From Leptasterias polaris (Eukaryota > Echinodermata > Asteroidea > Forcipulatida > Asteriidae), in NCBI GenBank assembly GCA_037783415.1, contig JAZGTN010000026.1:2005001-2069000 (forward strand): DNA of 64,000 nucleotides, in the 5' to 3' direction. The notes under the pieces were generated by a model. It was not told the DNA's origin, ran no database searches, and saw only the letters and a list, made by a program, of their open reading frames with translations. Shown here piece by piece: positions 11,642 through 22,359 of the stretch. Both the position numbers and the translations under genes were made by a program. Every line of letters starts with the position of its first letter. Position 1 is the first letter of the stretch.

Positions 11642-12904
11642 CTGTAGAAAAAAGAAGAAGTTGTACAATGAAGGAGTTGAGACCAAAGGTACCTTTTGTG
11701 TTGTCCCTTGTTCAACAAAGAAAGGTCTGTTTGCTCGCCGCTAGAAATAAACATGTGCTGATAAAACTTTTGTTGATCTTTAAGGCTGAAGAAAACGTGC
11801 AGATGGTGCTGAAATTAGAATTTAGAGAAAGTTTGTAATTTATGTCACAAACCTTAAAAAAGAACTTTAAAATATCAGCATCCCCTCTTACTAAAAAAAA
11901 ATCCACAAAACACCCACAAAGTTGCCAAACAGTGTGGTTTGTTTTCTCAAGAGGAAAATGTGTAGTAGATGATAAAACTCGGGTGTTACTTTCGGTGGTA
12001 ACAATTGAGTAAATTACACGGTTTGGAAAAATCCAGTCATCACAAGCGAACCACACATTACTTATATTACTAGCATGTGGGCTTACTTTTCTTCATATCT
12101 TGTTTTGTGGCAAGATGTTACCATAGGGAGCTAAAAATAGACAAGAATTTATATACAAGGCCTTATTAAGGGCTGTATATCGACAGTCATTAACACGTAA
12201 TTTGCCTCAGACCAAGTGCCAAAGTTTGCCCAAGTAGTGGTCGATCGACAAAAAAAGCTTCGTAAAAACTTCATGCCTCTGCATGAAAACGCATACATAA
12301 TACACACGGAGTAACACGGCGTATTTTGTTTACTCTCGTTTGATCATGGGTAGTACGTCATCACTTTTCGCTGGTTTACACGTCCGCTGGTACTATATCG
12401 TGGATTTCATTGTGATTTTCAATGGATTTTTGCCGGGAACCAGTACAGAGCGGGAAATTTCAAAATCGAAGATTCGAGGTCTAATTTTTTCGGTCAAATA
12501 GCAACAAAATTATTTAGAGAAAAACATGACCACAACATAAGATTGTTACCTGAACACAACATAAACAAGATTTGATAGTAAATTTAATGAGTGAGATTTC
12601 GTTGTAGTCCATCTTTAATATAGGGAGCTAAAAACAGACAAGAATTTGACCTTCCAAGTGAATGTTTATATACAAGGCCTTATTAAGGGCAGTATATCGA
12701 CAGTCATTGACACGTAATTTGCCTCAGACCAAGTGCCAAAGTTTGCCCAATTAGTGGTCGATCGACAACAATAAGGACAGTACTTCATTCCGATTTAATA
12801 TTACTTTTTAAAGTGGTATTCTACCTTTACGATATCTATTCTAGACTTTTGTGGACTTCGACAGACAGATACTTGTCGAGCTTCGGTCATTGTTTATGAG
12901 TTAC

Positions 12905-13144
12905 CTTCTACGGTTATTTGGTATTGGCACTCAGCAGAGTTTCCTGCTGCGTCAGATGCTATACAGGTAATTACGTTGGACCCAATCTCCAATGAGTTGT
13001 TTTCGTCTGAACATGTAACTGTGGGTGCGTTGCCGTCATTATCTGTTGCCGTTGCTGCCGGAATTTCTGCAGAAGAAGTAGGCTGTCCTATGTCTGTTTG
13101 TACGGTCATATCTACTGGACACGTCAATTCCGGTTCTTCTTTAT
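12905..13144 (-). CDS. HYR domain exon 3, 80 aa (1503-bp unit 2)
   Basis: Identical in protein to the exons at 11402, 14408 and 15911, exactly 1503 bp from each neighbour. It is a phase 1-1 HYR exon with intact splice sites. If transcribed with its neighbours, the four would give four identical HYR domains in series, as in hyalin-like proteins that have many HYR repeats. Confidence 0.8.
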
Positions 13145-14407
13145 CTGTAGAAAAAAGAAGAAGTTGTACAATGAAGGAGTTGAGACCAAAGGTACCTTTT
13201 GTGTTGTCCCTTGTTCAACAAAGAAAGGTCTGTTTGCTCGCCGCTAGAAATAAACATGTGCTGATAAAACTTTTGTTGATCTTTAAGGCTGAAGAAAACG
13301 TGCAGATGGTGCTGAAATTAGAATTTAGAGAAAGTTTGTAATTTATGTCACAAACCTTAAAAAAGAACTTTAAAATATCAGCATCCCCTCTTACTAAAAA
13401 AAAATCCACAAAACACCCACAAAGTTGCCAAACAGTGTGGTTTGTTTTCTCAAGAGGAAAATGTGTAGTAGATGATAAAACTCGGGTGTTACTTTCGGTG
13501 GTAACAATTGAGTAAATTACACGGTTTGGAAAAATCCAGTCATCACAAGCGAACCACACATTACTTATATTACTAGCATGTGGGCTTACTTTTCTTCATA
13601 TCTTGTTTTGTGGCAAGATGTTACCATAGGGAGCTAAAAATAGACAAGAATTTATATACAAGGCCTTATTAAGGGCTGTATATCGACAGTCATTAACACG
13701 TAATTTGCCTCAGACCAAGTGCCAAAGTTTGCCCAAGTAGTGGTCGATCGACAAAAAAAGCTTCGTAAAAACTTCATGCCTCTGCATGAAAACGCATACA
13801 TAATACACACGGAGTAACACGGCGTATTTTGTTTACTCTCGTTTGATCATGGGTAGTACGTCATCACTTTTCGCTGGTTTACACGTCCGCTGGTACTATA
13901 TCGTGGATTTCATTGTGATTTTCAATGGATTTTTGCCGGGAACCAGTACAGAGCGGGAAATTTCAAAATCGAAGATTCGAGGTCTAATTTTTTCGGTCAA
14001 ATAGCAACAAAATTATTTAGAGAAAAACATGACCACAACATAAGATTGTTACCTGAACACAACATAAACAAGATTTGATAGTAAATTTAATGAGTGAGAT
14101 TTCGTTGTAGTCCATCTTTAATATAGGGAGCTAAAAACAGACAAGAATTTGACCTTCCAAGTGAATGTTTATATACAAGGCCTTATTAAGGGCAGTATAT
14201 CGACAGTCATTGACACGTAATTTGCCTCAGACCAAGTGCCAAAGTTTGCCCAATTAGTGGTCGATCGACAACAATAAGGACAGTACTTCATTCCGATTTA
14301 ATATTACTTTTTAAAGTGGTATTCTACCTTTACGATATCTATTCTAGACTTTTGTGGACTTCGACAGACAGATACTTGTCGAGCTTCGGTCATTGTTTAT
14401 GAGTTAC

Positions 14408-14647
14408 CTTCTACGGTTATTTGGTATTGGCACTCAGCAGAGTTTCCTGCTGCGTCAGATGCTATACAGGTAATTACGTTGGACCCAATCTCCAATGAGT
14501 TGTTTTCGTCTGAACATGTAACTGTGGGTGCGTTGCCGTCATTATCTGTTGCCGTTGCTGCCGGAATTTCTGCAGAAGAAGTAGGCTGTCCTATGTCTGT
14601 TTGTACGGTCATATCTACTGGACACGTCAATTCCGGTTCTTCTTTAT
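14408..14647 (-). CDS. HYR domain exon 2, 80 aa (1503-bp unit 3)
   Basis: Third of the identical 1503-bp units, with the same exon length, phases and splice sites. No base difference from the exons at 12905 or 15911 was seen by eye. Confidence 0.8.
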
Positions 14648-15910
14648 CTGTAGAAAAAAGAAGAAGTTGTACAATGAAGGAGTTGAGACCAAAGGTACCT
14701 TTTGTGTTGTCCCTTGTTCAACAAAGAAAGGTCTGTTTGCTCGCCGCTAGAAATAAACATGTGCTGATAAAACTTTTGTTGATCTTTAAGGCTGAAGAAA
14801 ACGTGCAGATGGTGCTGAAATTAGAATTTAGAGAAAGTTTGTAATTTATGTCACAAACCTTAAAAAAGAACTTTAAAATATCAGCATCCCCTCTTACTAA
14901 AAAAAAATCCACAAAACACCCACAAAGTTGCCAAACAGTGTGGTTTGTTTTCTCAAGAGGAAAATGTGTAGTAGATGATAAAACTCGGGTGTTACTTTCG
15001 GTGGTAACAATTGAGTAAATTACACGGTTTGGAAAAATCCAGTCATCACAAGCGAACCACACATTACTTATATTACTAGCATGTGGGCTTACTTTTCTTC
15101 ATATCTTGTTTTGTGGCAAGATGTTACCATAGGGAGCTAAAAATAGACAAGAATTTATATACAAGGCCTTATTAAGGGCTGTATATCGACAGTCATTAAC
15201 ACGTAATTTGCCTCAGACCAAGTGCCAAAGTTTGCCCAATTAGTGGTCGATCGACAAAAAAAGCTTCGTAAAAACTTCATGCCTCTGCATGAAAACGCAT
15301 ACATAATACACACGGAGTAACACGGCGTATTTTGTTTACTCTCGTTTGATCATGGGTAGTACGTCATCACTTTTCGCTGGTTTACACGTCCGCTGGTACT
15401 ATATCGTGGATTTCATTGTGATTTTCAATGGATTTTTGCCGGGAACCAGTACAGAGCGGGAAATTTCAAAATCGAAGATTCGAGGTCTAATTTTTTCGGT
15501 CAAATAGCAACAAAATTATTTAGAGAAAAACATGACCACAACATAAGATTGTTACCTGAACACAACATAAACAAGATTTGATAGTAAATTTAATGAGTGA
15601 GATTTCGTTGTAGTCCATCTTTAATATAGGGAGCTAAAAACAGACAAGAATTTGACCTTCCAAGTGAATGTTTATATACAAGGCCTTATTAAGGGCAGTA
15701 TATCGACAGTCATTGACACGTAATTTGCCTCAGACCAAGTGCCAAAGTTTGCCCAATTAGTGGTCGATCGACAACAATAAGGACAGTACTTCATTCCGAT
15801 TTAATATTACTTTTTAAAGTGGTATTCTACCTTTACGATATCTATTCTAGACTTTTGTGGACTTCGACAGACAGATACTTGTCGAGCTTCGGTCATTGTT
15901 TATGAGTTAC

Positions 15911-16150
15911 CTTCTACGGTTATTTGGTATTGGCACTCAGCAGAGTTTCCTGCTGCGTCAGATGCTATACAGGTAATTACGTTGGACCCAATCTCCAATG
16001 AGTTGTTTTCGTCTGAACATGTAACTGTGGGTGCGTTGCCGTCATTATCTGTTGCCGTTGCTGCCGGAATTTCTGCAGAAGAAGTAGGCTGTCCTATGTC
16101 TGTTTGTACGGTCATATCTACTGGACACGTCAATTCCGGTTCTTCTTTAT
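15911..16150 (-). CDS. HYR domain exon 1 (most 5' in window), 80 aa
   Basis: Identical in protein to the preceding three exons. Upstream on the minus strand the unit breaks off near 16500-16550 and runs into the hairpin array, with no further HYR exon, signal peptide or other domain recognisable. Either the 5' part of the gene lies beyond the repeats at higher coordinates, or the array is an orphan fragment. Confidence 0.75.
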
Positions 16151-16553
16151 CTGTAGAAAAAAGAAGAAGTTGTACAATGAAGGAGTTGAGACCAAAGGTA
16201 CCTTTTGTGTTGTCCCTTGTTCAACAAAGAAAGGTCTGTTTGCTCGCCGCTAGAAATAAACATGTGCTGATAAAACTTTTGTTGATCTTTAAGGCTGAAG
16301 AAAACGTGCAGATGGTGCTGAAATTAGAATTTAGAGAAAGTTTGTAATTTATGTCACAAACCTTAAAAAAGAACTTTAAAATATCAGCATCCCCTCTTAC
16401 TAAAAAAAAATCCACAAAACACCCACAAAGTTGCCAAACAGTGTGGTTTGTTTTCTCAAGAGGAAAATGTGTAGTAGATGATAAAACTCGGGTGTTACTT
16501 TCAATGGCACAAATTGAGTAAATTACACAGTACTTCATTCCGATTTCATAATT

Positions 16554-17190
16554 AGCTGTTCCGACCTAGCTGTCGGAACAGCTTTTGTTTTCGTCGAGAT
16601 TTTTAGCTGTTCCGACCTAGCTGTCGAAACAGCTATTGTTTTCGTCGAGATTATTATTATTTTTAGCTGTTTCGAACTAGCTGTCGGAACAGCTATTGTT
16701 TTCGTCCAGATTTTTATTAGCAGTTCCGACCTAGCTGTCGGAACAGCTATTGTTTTCGTCGAGATTTTTATTTTTAGCTGTTCCGACCTAGCTGTCGGAA
16801 CAGCTATTGTTTTCGTCGAGATTTTTATTTTTAGCTGTTCCGACCTAGCTGTCGGAAGAGCTATTGTTTTCGTCGAGATTATTATTATTAGCTGTTCCGA
16901 CCTAGCTGTCGGAAGAGCTATTGTTTTCGTCGAGATTTTTATTTTTAGCTGTTCCGACCTAGCTGTCGGAACAGCTATTGTTTTCGTCGAGATTTTTAAA
17001 TTTTTTTCTTATTATTAGCTGTTCCGACCTAGCTGTCGGAACGGCTATTGTTTTCGTCGAGATTTTTATTTTTAGCTGTTCCGACAATTCAGTCGGAACA
17101 GCTATTGTTTCTGTCAAGATTTTTATTTTTAGCTGTTCCGACAATTTCTGTCGGAACAGCTATTGTTTTCGTCAAGATTTTTTTTTTTTT
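16554..17190 (+). repeat. Array of eleven 57-bp hairpin repeats
   Basis: Eleven head-to-tail units of AGCTGTTCCGAC, CTAGCT or AATTC/AATTTCT, then GTCGGAACAGCT, followed by ATTGTTTTCGTCGAGATT and a short T/ATT spacer. Each unit can fold into a 10-12 bp stem with a 4-7 nt loop. Changes in the arms (GGAAGAGCT twice, GGAACGGCT, GTTTCGAAC, AGCAGTT) break single pairs in some units. Single or paired copies of the same hairpin occur at 7331, 22289 and 53254-53340, each beside an AT-rich element head. Confidence 0.85.
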
Positions 17191-17219
17191 ATATTATTAT
17201 TATTATTATTATTATTATA
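17191..17219. repeat. (ATT)n microsatellite
   Basis: Short TTA/TAT trinucleotide tract after the last hairpin; the inverted-repeat element at 17220 is inserted at its end. Confidence 0.85.
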
Positions 17220-18626
17220 GGTTTTCCCGGCCAATTTCAACAAAAATCCATTCATTTTAACTCCTGGCTCATTCAATTTCGTTTGAAAACGAATGCTCCG
17301 TTGAAACAGCATTCAACAGTTTAAAGGAGTCATTCAATTTCACCAGTTTAGCATTCACTGGTCAAATAAGATCATTCAATTTCATCAGACCGCAAGACTC
17401 ATTCAATTTCGTAAAAGCCAGCGGCAAGAGGTGGTCAACCATTCAATTTCATTAATGGGCAATCTTTTTCAAAATGTTTGCATTCAAATTCAAATTCTAT
17501 GCTATATGCCTTCTGATTCGTAGCTGCCTGTAATAAAGGCAAATGTTTTTAGGGAAAACTCATTTCTACACTAGTTTCACGTTATCTCCAAATATAGGCA
17601 TAAGCGATTTTGCATGAAAAGGTGGCTGCCCGTGGTCGGTACAGAGTAGTGAATAATGTTAACAGGGAGACACTGATTGAAGCATTCGAGAATAACCAGG
17701 CATGACTAGGCCCACCTACAACTACCATGATAACTCTTGGCATAATCATAACCAAACTTACATGCCGAGATGTCTGGCACGTCAGATCATTGAAGGTTAA
17801 ATAAACCAACTTCAGATAAAAATAAACGAATAGAAGAAATGTATATCAAACACACGAAGAAAAGGACTTGTGAACAAAATCCACAAGAAAACAAAAAGAT
17901 TAATTTATCTTTAGATTTTATAACGACCCATTATCATTTTAAGCTTTTGTTTCCTTTAAAACATTTGTTAAGTTCAAATTTGACATGGTCCGGGCATTAG
18001 CAGAAAACAAAGACAAGAACATAAATACCAGGGCAAAAAATATCAAGACTTTCGCAAAAGAGTTAGTTTTCATTTTAAAGTTATTGGGTGCAGGTTTTAA
18101 CTTCGAAGTGTATAACAAAGCAAAAGGAACAGCGGACTGTTTCAATAACGAAAAAACAAACGATACAATAAAACAAGTAAAATACATGGAAACACCTCTT
18201 ACAAAGGACATCTTATGTGCCAGAAAGGGGCTATTATTTCCAGCTTACTCGTAAAGCCATAACTCATGTTTAATTTGAATGCAAAGATGTTGAAATTCGT
18301 TGCCATAAACGAAAAAGAAAACGCAAACTAGCAACAAAACCATGTTCGCTTCAATGAGTCTTAATTTGAATGCATCAACTGTGAATACGTAGTAGAAATT
18401 TAACTTAAGAATGGTCAAAGTGTAGTCTTGAATGCCTATAAACGAAATAGAATGACCGAAGCGAATCTGAACGAGAAAAACGAAATCATGTGTGCACAAA
18501 AACGAAATTGAATGCATTTAGAGTTAAAAAGAAACCCTAGTTTGAGAGGATTAGGGGAAAATGCGTGAATTTGAATGCATGTTAATGAAATTGAATGATT
18601 TTTTGCTGAAATTGGCCGGGAAAACC
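17220..18626. mobile_element. 1.4-kb TIR element with reiterated ATTCAATTTC motifs
   Basis: Ends are inverted repeats of about 30 bp: the left reads GGTTTTCCCGGCCAATTTCA, and the right is its reverse complement with one difference beyond (CAACAAAAA against CAGCAAAAAA). TA (or TATA) flanks both ends, fitting a 2- or 4-bp target duplication. Both halves are dense in short subterminal motifs, CATTCAATTTC on the left and GAAATTGAATG on the right, a layout seen where a transposase or host factor binds many sites. No transposase is recognised, so it is probably non-autonomous. Confidence 0.75.
17939..18076 (-). CDS. Short secreted-peptide-like ORF inside the TIR element (45 aa from an inner Met)
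   Basis: Within a 90-codon minus-strand frame (17939-18211), the Met whose codon ends at 18076 begins a textbook signal-peptide pattern: a basic start (MKTNSFAK), a hydrophobic core (VLIFFALVFMFLSLF) and a small-residue end (SANAR). It is followed by only about 20 residues, TMSNLNLTNVLKETKA, and a stop. The longer frame adds an unlikely N-terminus. It could be a captured first exon or chance in AT-rich DNA; no homologue is recognised. Confidence 0.25.
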   Translation of the reverse strand, partial: KMKTNSFAKVLIFFALVFMFLSLFSANARTMSNLNLTNVLKETKA

Positions 18627-18634
18627 TATATTAT

Positions 18635-19440
18635 TCTTTCTTTCCCTAAAAACCCATTGACTTAACCTGTGACTTTTCTGACTGTCATATGTCTCTCTTA
18701 GAATTATCAGAAGTAGACAAATCATATACCATATTAAAGCTTATGCCCTGAATTAAATTTTAGATGTAATTGGATTAAAATTCTTAATTAATTATTCACG
18801 TGACAGTCATGTGAATATTTAATTAGGCAATCTTGTTTGAATCATATCTCAAGAAGTATACATCCAATTCTCAAATTGTTTTCAATTATGGACTCCTATT
18901 AGGTAGTAGATGTGGATTGCGGCATATTTTTCACTGTGACGTCATCATGACATCATCTATTGGCTCGTTTTTTATCTGTGTACAAAAGACATGGTGCTCA
19001 TATTGTGCTGAGATTGCACAAGTTTTACTGTTCAAAAACACAATATTTTCTAAATAAGTTTCCTAAATTACCCAAACTGTTTTGAAAAGTGAAATACTTT
19101 CACTAAGAGTTTTTCCAGACCATTAAAACTAATCAATGTACAATGTATTTCCAAGATAATTAACGAAGAAGTGACAAATTGGACCCCATGGCTAGCTGGC
19201 AAATTGTGCCGTGATAGCGCAATCACGGCTAGGCGTCAAAGACTGCCGTGATATTGGAATCGAGAGAGGATATACGTACGTTCTAATAGGGTTTTCGTTA
19301 AAAGGCATTGGATTGGGATAAGTTACATACCATCGTGTACCTTATCAAATTTATTAGTAAGAAAAACACATTTTTGTTACTGTGACGTCATCAGGTGTCA
19401 AATTACGGTAATTCAAAGCTTTAATTAGTTAATCTTTGCA
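18635..19440 (+). repeat. Element head, copy 1 (~800 bp)
   Basis: AT-rich non-coding head starting CTTTCTTTCCCTAAAAACCC after an ATT tract. Landmarks are TGACTTAACCTGTGACTTTT, TTAATTAATTATTCACGTGA, TTTGAATCATATCTCAAGAA, ACTGTGACGTCATCATGAC and CGTGATATTGGAATCGAGAG. The same head recurs at 22360 and 24085, and inverted at 25676-26215. It precedes a 130-bp repeat array each time. The 74-residue frame at 18833-19057 recurs at 24288 but is not conserved in a coding way. Confidence 0.8.
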
Positions 19441-22236
19441 GCACCATATCTCAAGAAGTACACAGCCGATTTTCAAATTTTTTTCAGTTATTGACTCCTT
19501 GGACGTTGGAAATTAGCCCTGGGTAACCGTGACCCCATGTTGACCTTTACTTCCGGGTCAACCGGAAGTGAGACCATATTTCAAGAACGACACAACCGAT
19601 TTTCAAACTTTTTTCAGTTATAGACTCCTTGGGCATGGGAGATTAGCCTTGGGTAACCGTAAACCCATGTTGACCTTTACTTCCGGGTCAACCGGAAGTG
19701 ACACCGTATTTCAAGAACTACACAATCAATTTTCAAACTTTGTTCAGTTATAGACTCCTAATGGGCATTGGAAAATAACCTTGGGTAACCGTGACCCCAT
19801 GTTGACCTTTACTTCCGGGTCAACCGGAAGTGGGATCATATCTTAATAACTACACAACCGATTTTCAAACTTTGTTCAGTTATAGACTCCTAATGGGCAT
19901 TGAAAATAGCCTTGGGTAACCGTGACCCCATGTTGACCTTTACTTCCGGGTCAACCGGAAGTGGGACCATATCTCAAGAACTACACAACCGATTTTCAAA
20001 CATTTTTCAGTTATAGACTCCTTGGGCATTGGAGATTAGCCTTGGATAACCATGACCGCATGTTGACCTTTACTTCCGGGTGAACCGGAAGTGACACCAT
20101 ATTTCAAGAACTACACAATAAATTTTCAAACCTTTTTCAGTTATAGACTCCTTGGGCATGGGAGATTAGCCTTGGGTAAGCATGACCCCATGTTGACCTT
20201 TACTTCCAGGTCAACCGGAAGTGGGACCATATCTCAAGAACTACACAACCAATTTTCAAACATTTTTCAGTTATAGACTCATTGGGCATTGGAGATTATC
20301 CTTTGATAACCGTGACTCCATGTTGACCTTTACTTCTGGGTCAACCGGAAGTGGGACCATATTTCAAGAACTACACCACCGATTTTCATTTTTTTCCCAG
20401 TTATTGACTCCTTGGGCATGGGAGATTAGCCTTGGGTAACCGTGACCCCATGTTGACCTTTACTTCCGGGTCAACCGGAAGTGGGACCATATCTCAAGAA
20501 CTACACAACCGATTTTCAAACATTTTTCAGTTATAGACTCCTTGGGCATTGGAGATTAGCCTTGGGTAACCATGACCCCATGTTGACCTTTACTTCCGGG
20601 TCAACCGGAAGTGACAACATATTTCAAGAACTACACAATCAATTTTCTAACTTTTTTCAGTTATAGACTCCTTGGGCATGGGAGATTAGCCTTGGGTAAG
20701 CATGACCCCATGTTGACCTTTACTTCCAGGTCAACCGGAAGTGACACCATATCCCAAGAACTACACAACCGATTTTCAAACATTTTTCAGTTATAGACTC
20801 ATTGGGCATTGGAGATTATCCTTTGATAACCGTGACCCCATGTTGACCTTTACTTCCGGGTCAACCGGAAGTGGGATCATCTCAATAACTACACAACCGA
20901 TTTTCAAACTTTGTTCAGTTATAGACTCCTAATGGGCATTGGAGAATAGCATTGGGTAACCGTGACCCCATGTTGACCTTTACTTCCGGGTCAACCGGAA
21001 GTGGGACCATATCTCAAGAACTACACAACCGATTTTCAAACATTTTTCAGTTATAGACTCCTTGGGCATTGGAGATTAGCCTTGGATAACCATGACCCCA
21101 TGTTGACCTTTACTTCCGGGTGAACCGGAAGTGACACCAAATTTCAAGAACTACACAATAAATTTTCAAACTTTTTTCAGTTATAGACTCCTTGGGCATG
21201 GGAGATTAGCCTTGGGTAAGCATGACCCCATTTTGACCTTTACTTCCAGGTCAACCGGAAGTGGGACCATATCTCAAGAACTACACAACCAATTTTCAAA
21301 CATTTTTCAGTTATAGACTCATTGGGCATTGGAGATTATCCTTTGATAACCGTGACTCCATGTTGACCTTTACTTCTGGGTCAACCGGAAGTGGGATCAT
21401 ATCTCAATAACTACACAACCGATTTTCAAACTTTGTTCAGTTATAGACTCCTAATGGGCATTGGAGAATAACCTTGGGTAACCGTGACCCCATGTTGAAT
21501 TTTACTTCCGGGTCAACCGGAAGTGAGACCATATTTCAAGAACTACACCACCGATTTTCATTTTTTTCTTCAGTTATTGACTCCTTGGGCATGGGAGATT
21601 AGCCTTGGGTAACCGTGACCCCATGTTGACCTTTACTTCCGGGTCAACCGGAAGTGGGACCATAACTGAAGAACTACACAACCGATTTTCAAACATTTTT
21701 CAGTTATAGACTCCTTGGGCATTGGAGATTAGCCTTGGGTAACCATGACCCCATGTTGACCTTTACTTCCGGGTCAACCGGAAGTGACACCATATTTCAA
21801 GAACTACACAATCAATTTTCTAACTTTTTTCAGTTATAGACTCCTTGGGCATGGGAGATTAGCCTTGGGTAAGCATGACTCCATGTTGACCTTTACTTCC
21901 AGGTCAACCGGAAGTGACACCATATCCCAAGAACTACACAACCGATTTTCAAACATTTTTCAGTTATAGACTCATTGGGCATTGGAGATTATCCTTTGAT
22001 AACCGTGACCCCATGTTGACCTTTACTTCCGGGTCAACCGGAAGTGGGATCATATCTCAATAACTACACAACCGATTTTCAAACTTTGTTCAGTTATAGA
22101 CTCCTAATGGGCATTGGAGAATAGCCTTGGGTAACCGTGACCCCATGTTGACCTTTACTTCCGGGTCAACCGGAAGTGGGACCATATCTCAAGAACTACA
22201 CAATTGATTTTCAATTTCTTTTCAATTAGAGACTCC
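19441..22236 (+). repeat. 130-bp tandem repeat array, about 21 units
   Basis: Unit reads CCATATCTCAAGAACTACAC, then ACCGATTTTCAAAC, CAGTTATAGACTCCTTGGGC, GATTAGCCTTGGGTAACC, GACCCCATGTTGACC, and ACTTCCGGGTCAACCGGAAGT. The last piece is an inverted repeat (ACTTCCGG and CCGGAAGT). Because 130 is not a multiple of three, each unit opens the same ~61-codon frame at a 130-bp offset; these frames are not genes. Units differ by scattered substitutions and by two sub-types (TTGGGCAT and TAATGGGCAT). Confidence 0.9.
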
Positions 22237-22359
22237 TTGGGCATCGGAACAGCTCTGTGATTGTACACAATCACTATCTCTAGTTTTTAGCTGTTCCGAC
22301 AATTTCTGTCGGAACAGCTATTGTTTCTGTCAAGATTTTTATTTTTTTTAATTATTATT
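22237..22359 (+). repeat. Junction: half hairpin, CTAG hairpin and one full hairpin
   Basis: The array ends in CGGAACAGCT, then the 18-nt hairpin GTGATTGT-AC-ACAATCAC, then TATCTCTAGT. A complete AGCTGTTCCGAC hairpin with ATTGTTTCTGTCAAGATT follows at 22289-22345, then a T-rich tract and the next head. The same order, without the extra hairpin, is at 24014-24060 and, inverted, near 26200-26250. Confidence 0.75.

Larger units (their letters stand above)
7366..16535 (-). repeat. Tandem array of HYR-exon units (1.05 to 1.54 kb)
   Basis: Seven tandem units, each with one HYR exon and intron sequence. Exon-to-exon spacing is 1049, 1051, 1542, 1503, 1503 and 1503 bp. The last four units (about 10.49-16.50 kb) look almost identical by eye: CCCAATTAG at 10.73 and 15.24 kb reads CCCAAGTAG at 12.24 and 13.74 kb, and GTCAAGAA at 10.64 kb reads GACAAGAA elsewhere. 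Such identity in introns means very recent duplication, gene conversion, or an assembly artefact. Both ends of the array abut AGCTGTTCCGAC hairpins in opposite orientation. Confidence 0.9.

Noticed and set aside
11473..11838. 121-codon plus-strand frames over the HYR units (also at 12976, 14479, 15982)
   Set aside because: They lie antisense to the HYR exons, whose minus-strand reading has the domain motifs and splice sites; they repeat only because the unit repeats.
11712..12056. 114-codon minus-strand frames between HYR exons (also 13215, 14718)
   Set aside because: Intronic; the older units at 8272 and 10362 keep only the first part of it, which is not what a conserved exon would show.
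16554..17190. CRISPR-like appearance of the 57-bp hairpin array
   Set aside because: The units are direct repeats with no unique spacers, and the DNA is clearly eukaryotic (introns, LINEs, GPCR).
22245..22290. Calling the 18-26 kb element a proven Helitron
   Set aside because: The CTAG hairpin is suggestive, but in every copy here the next element head follows it, so the end cannot be told from an internal junction, and no Rep/helicase was seen.
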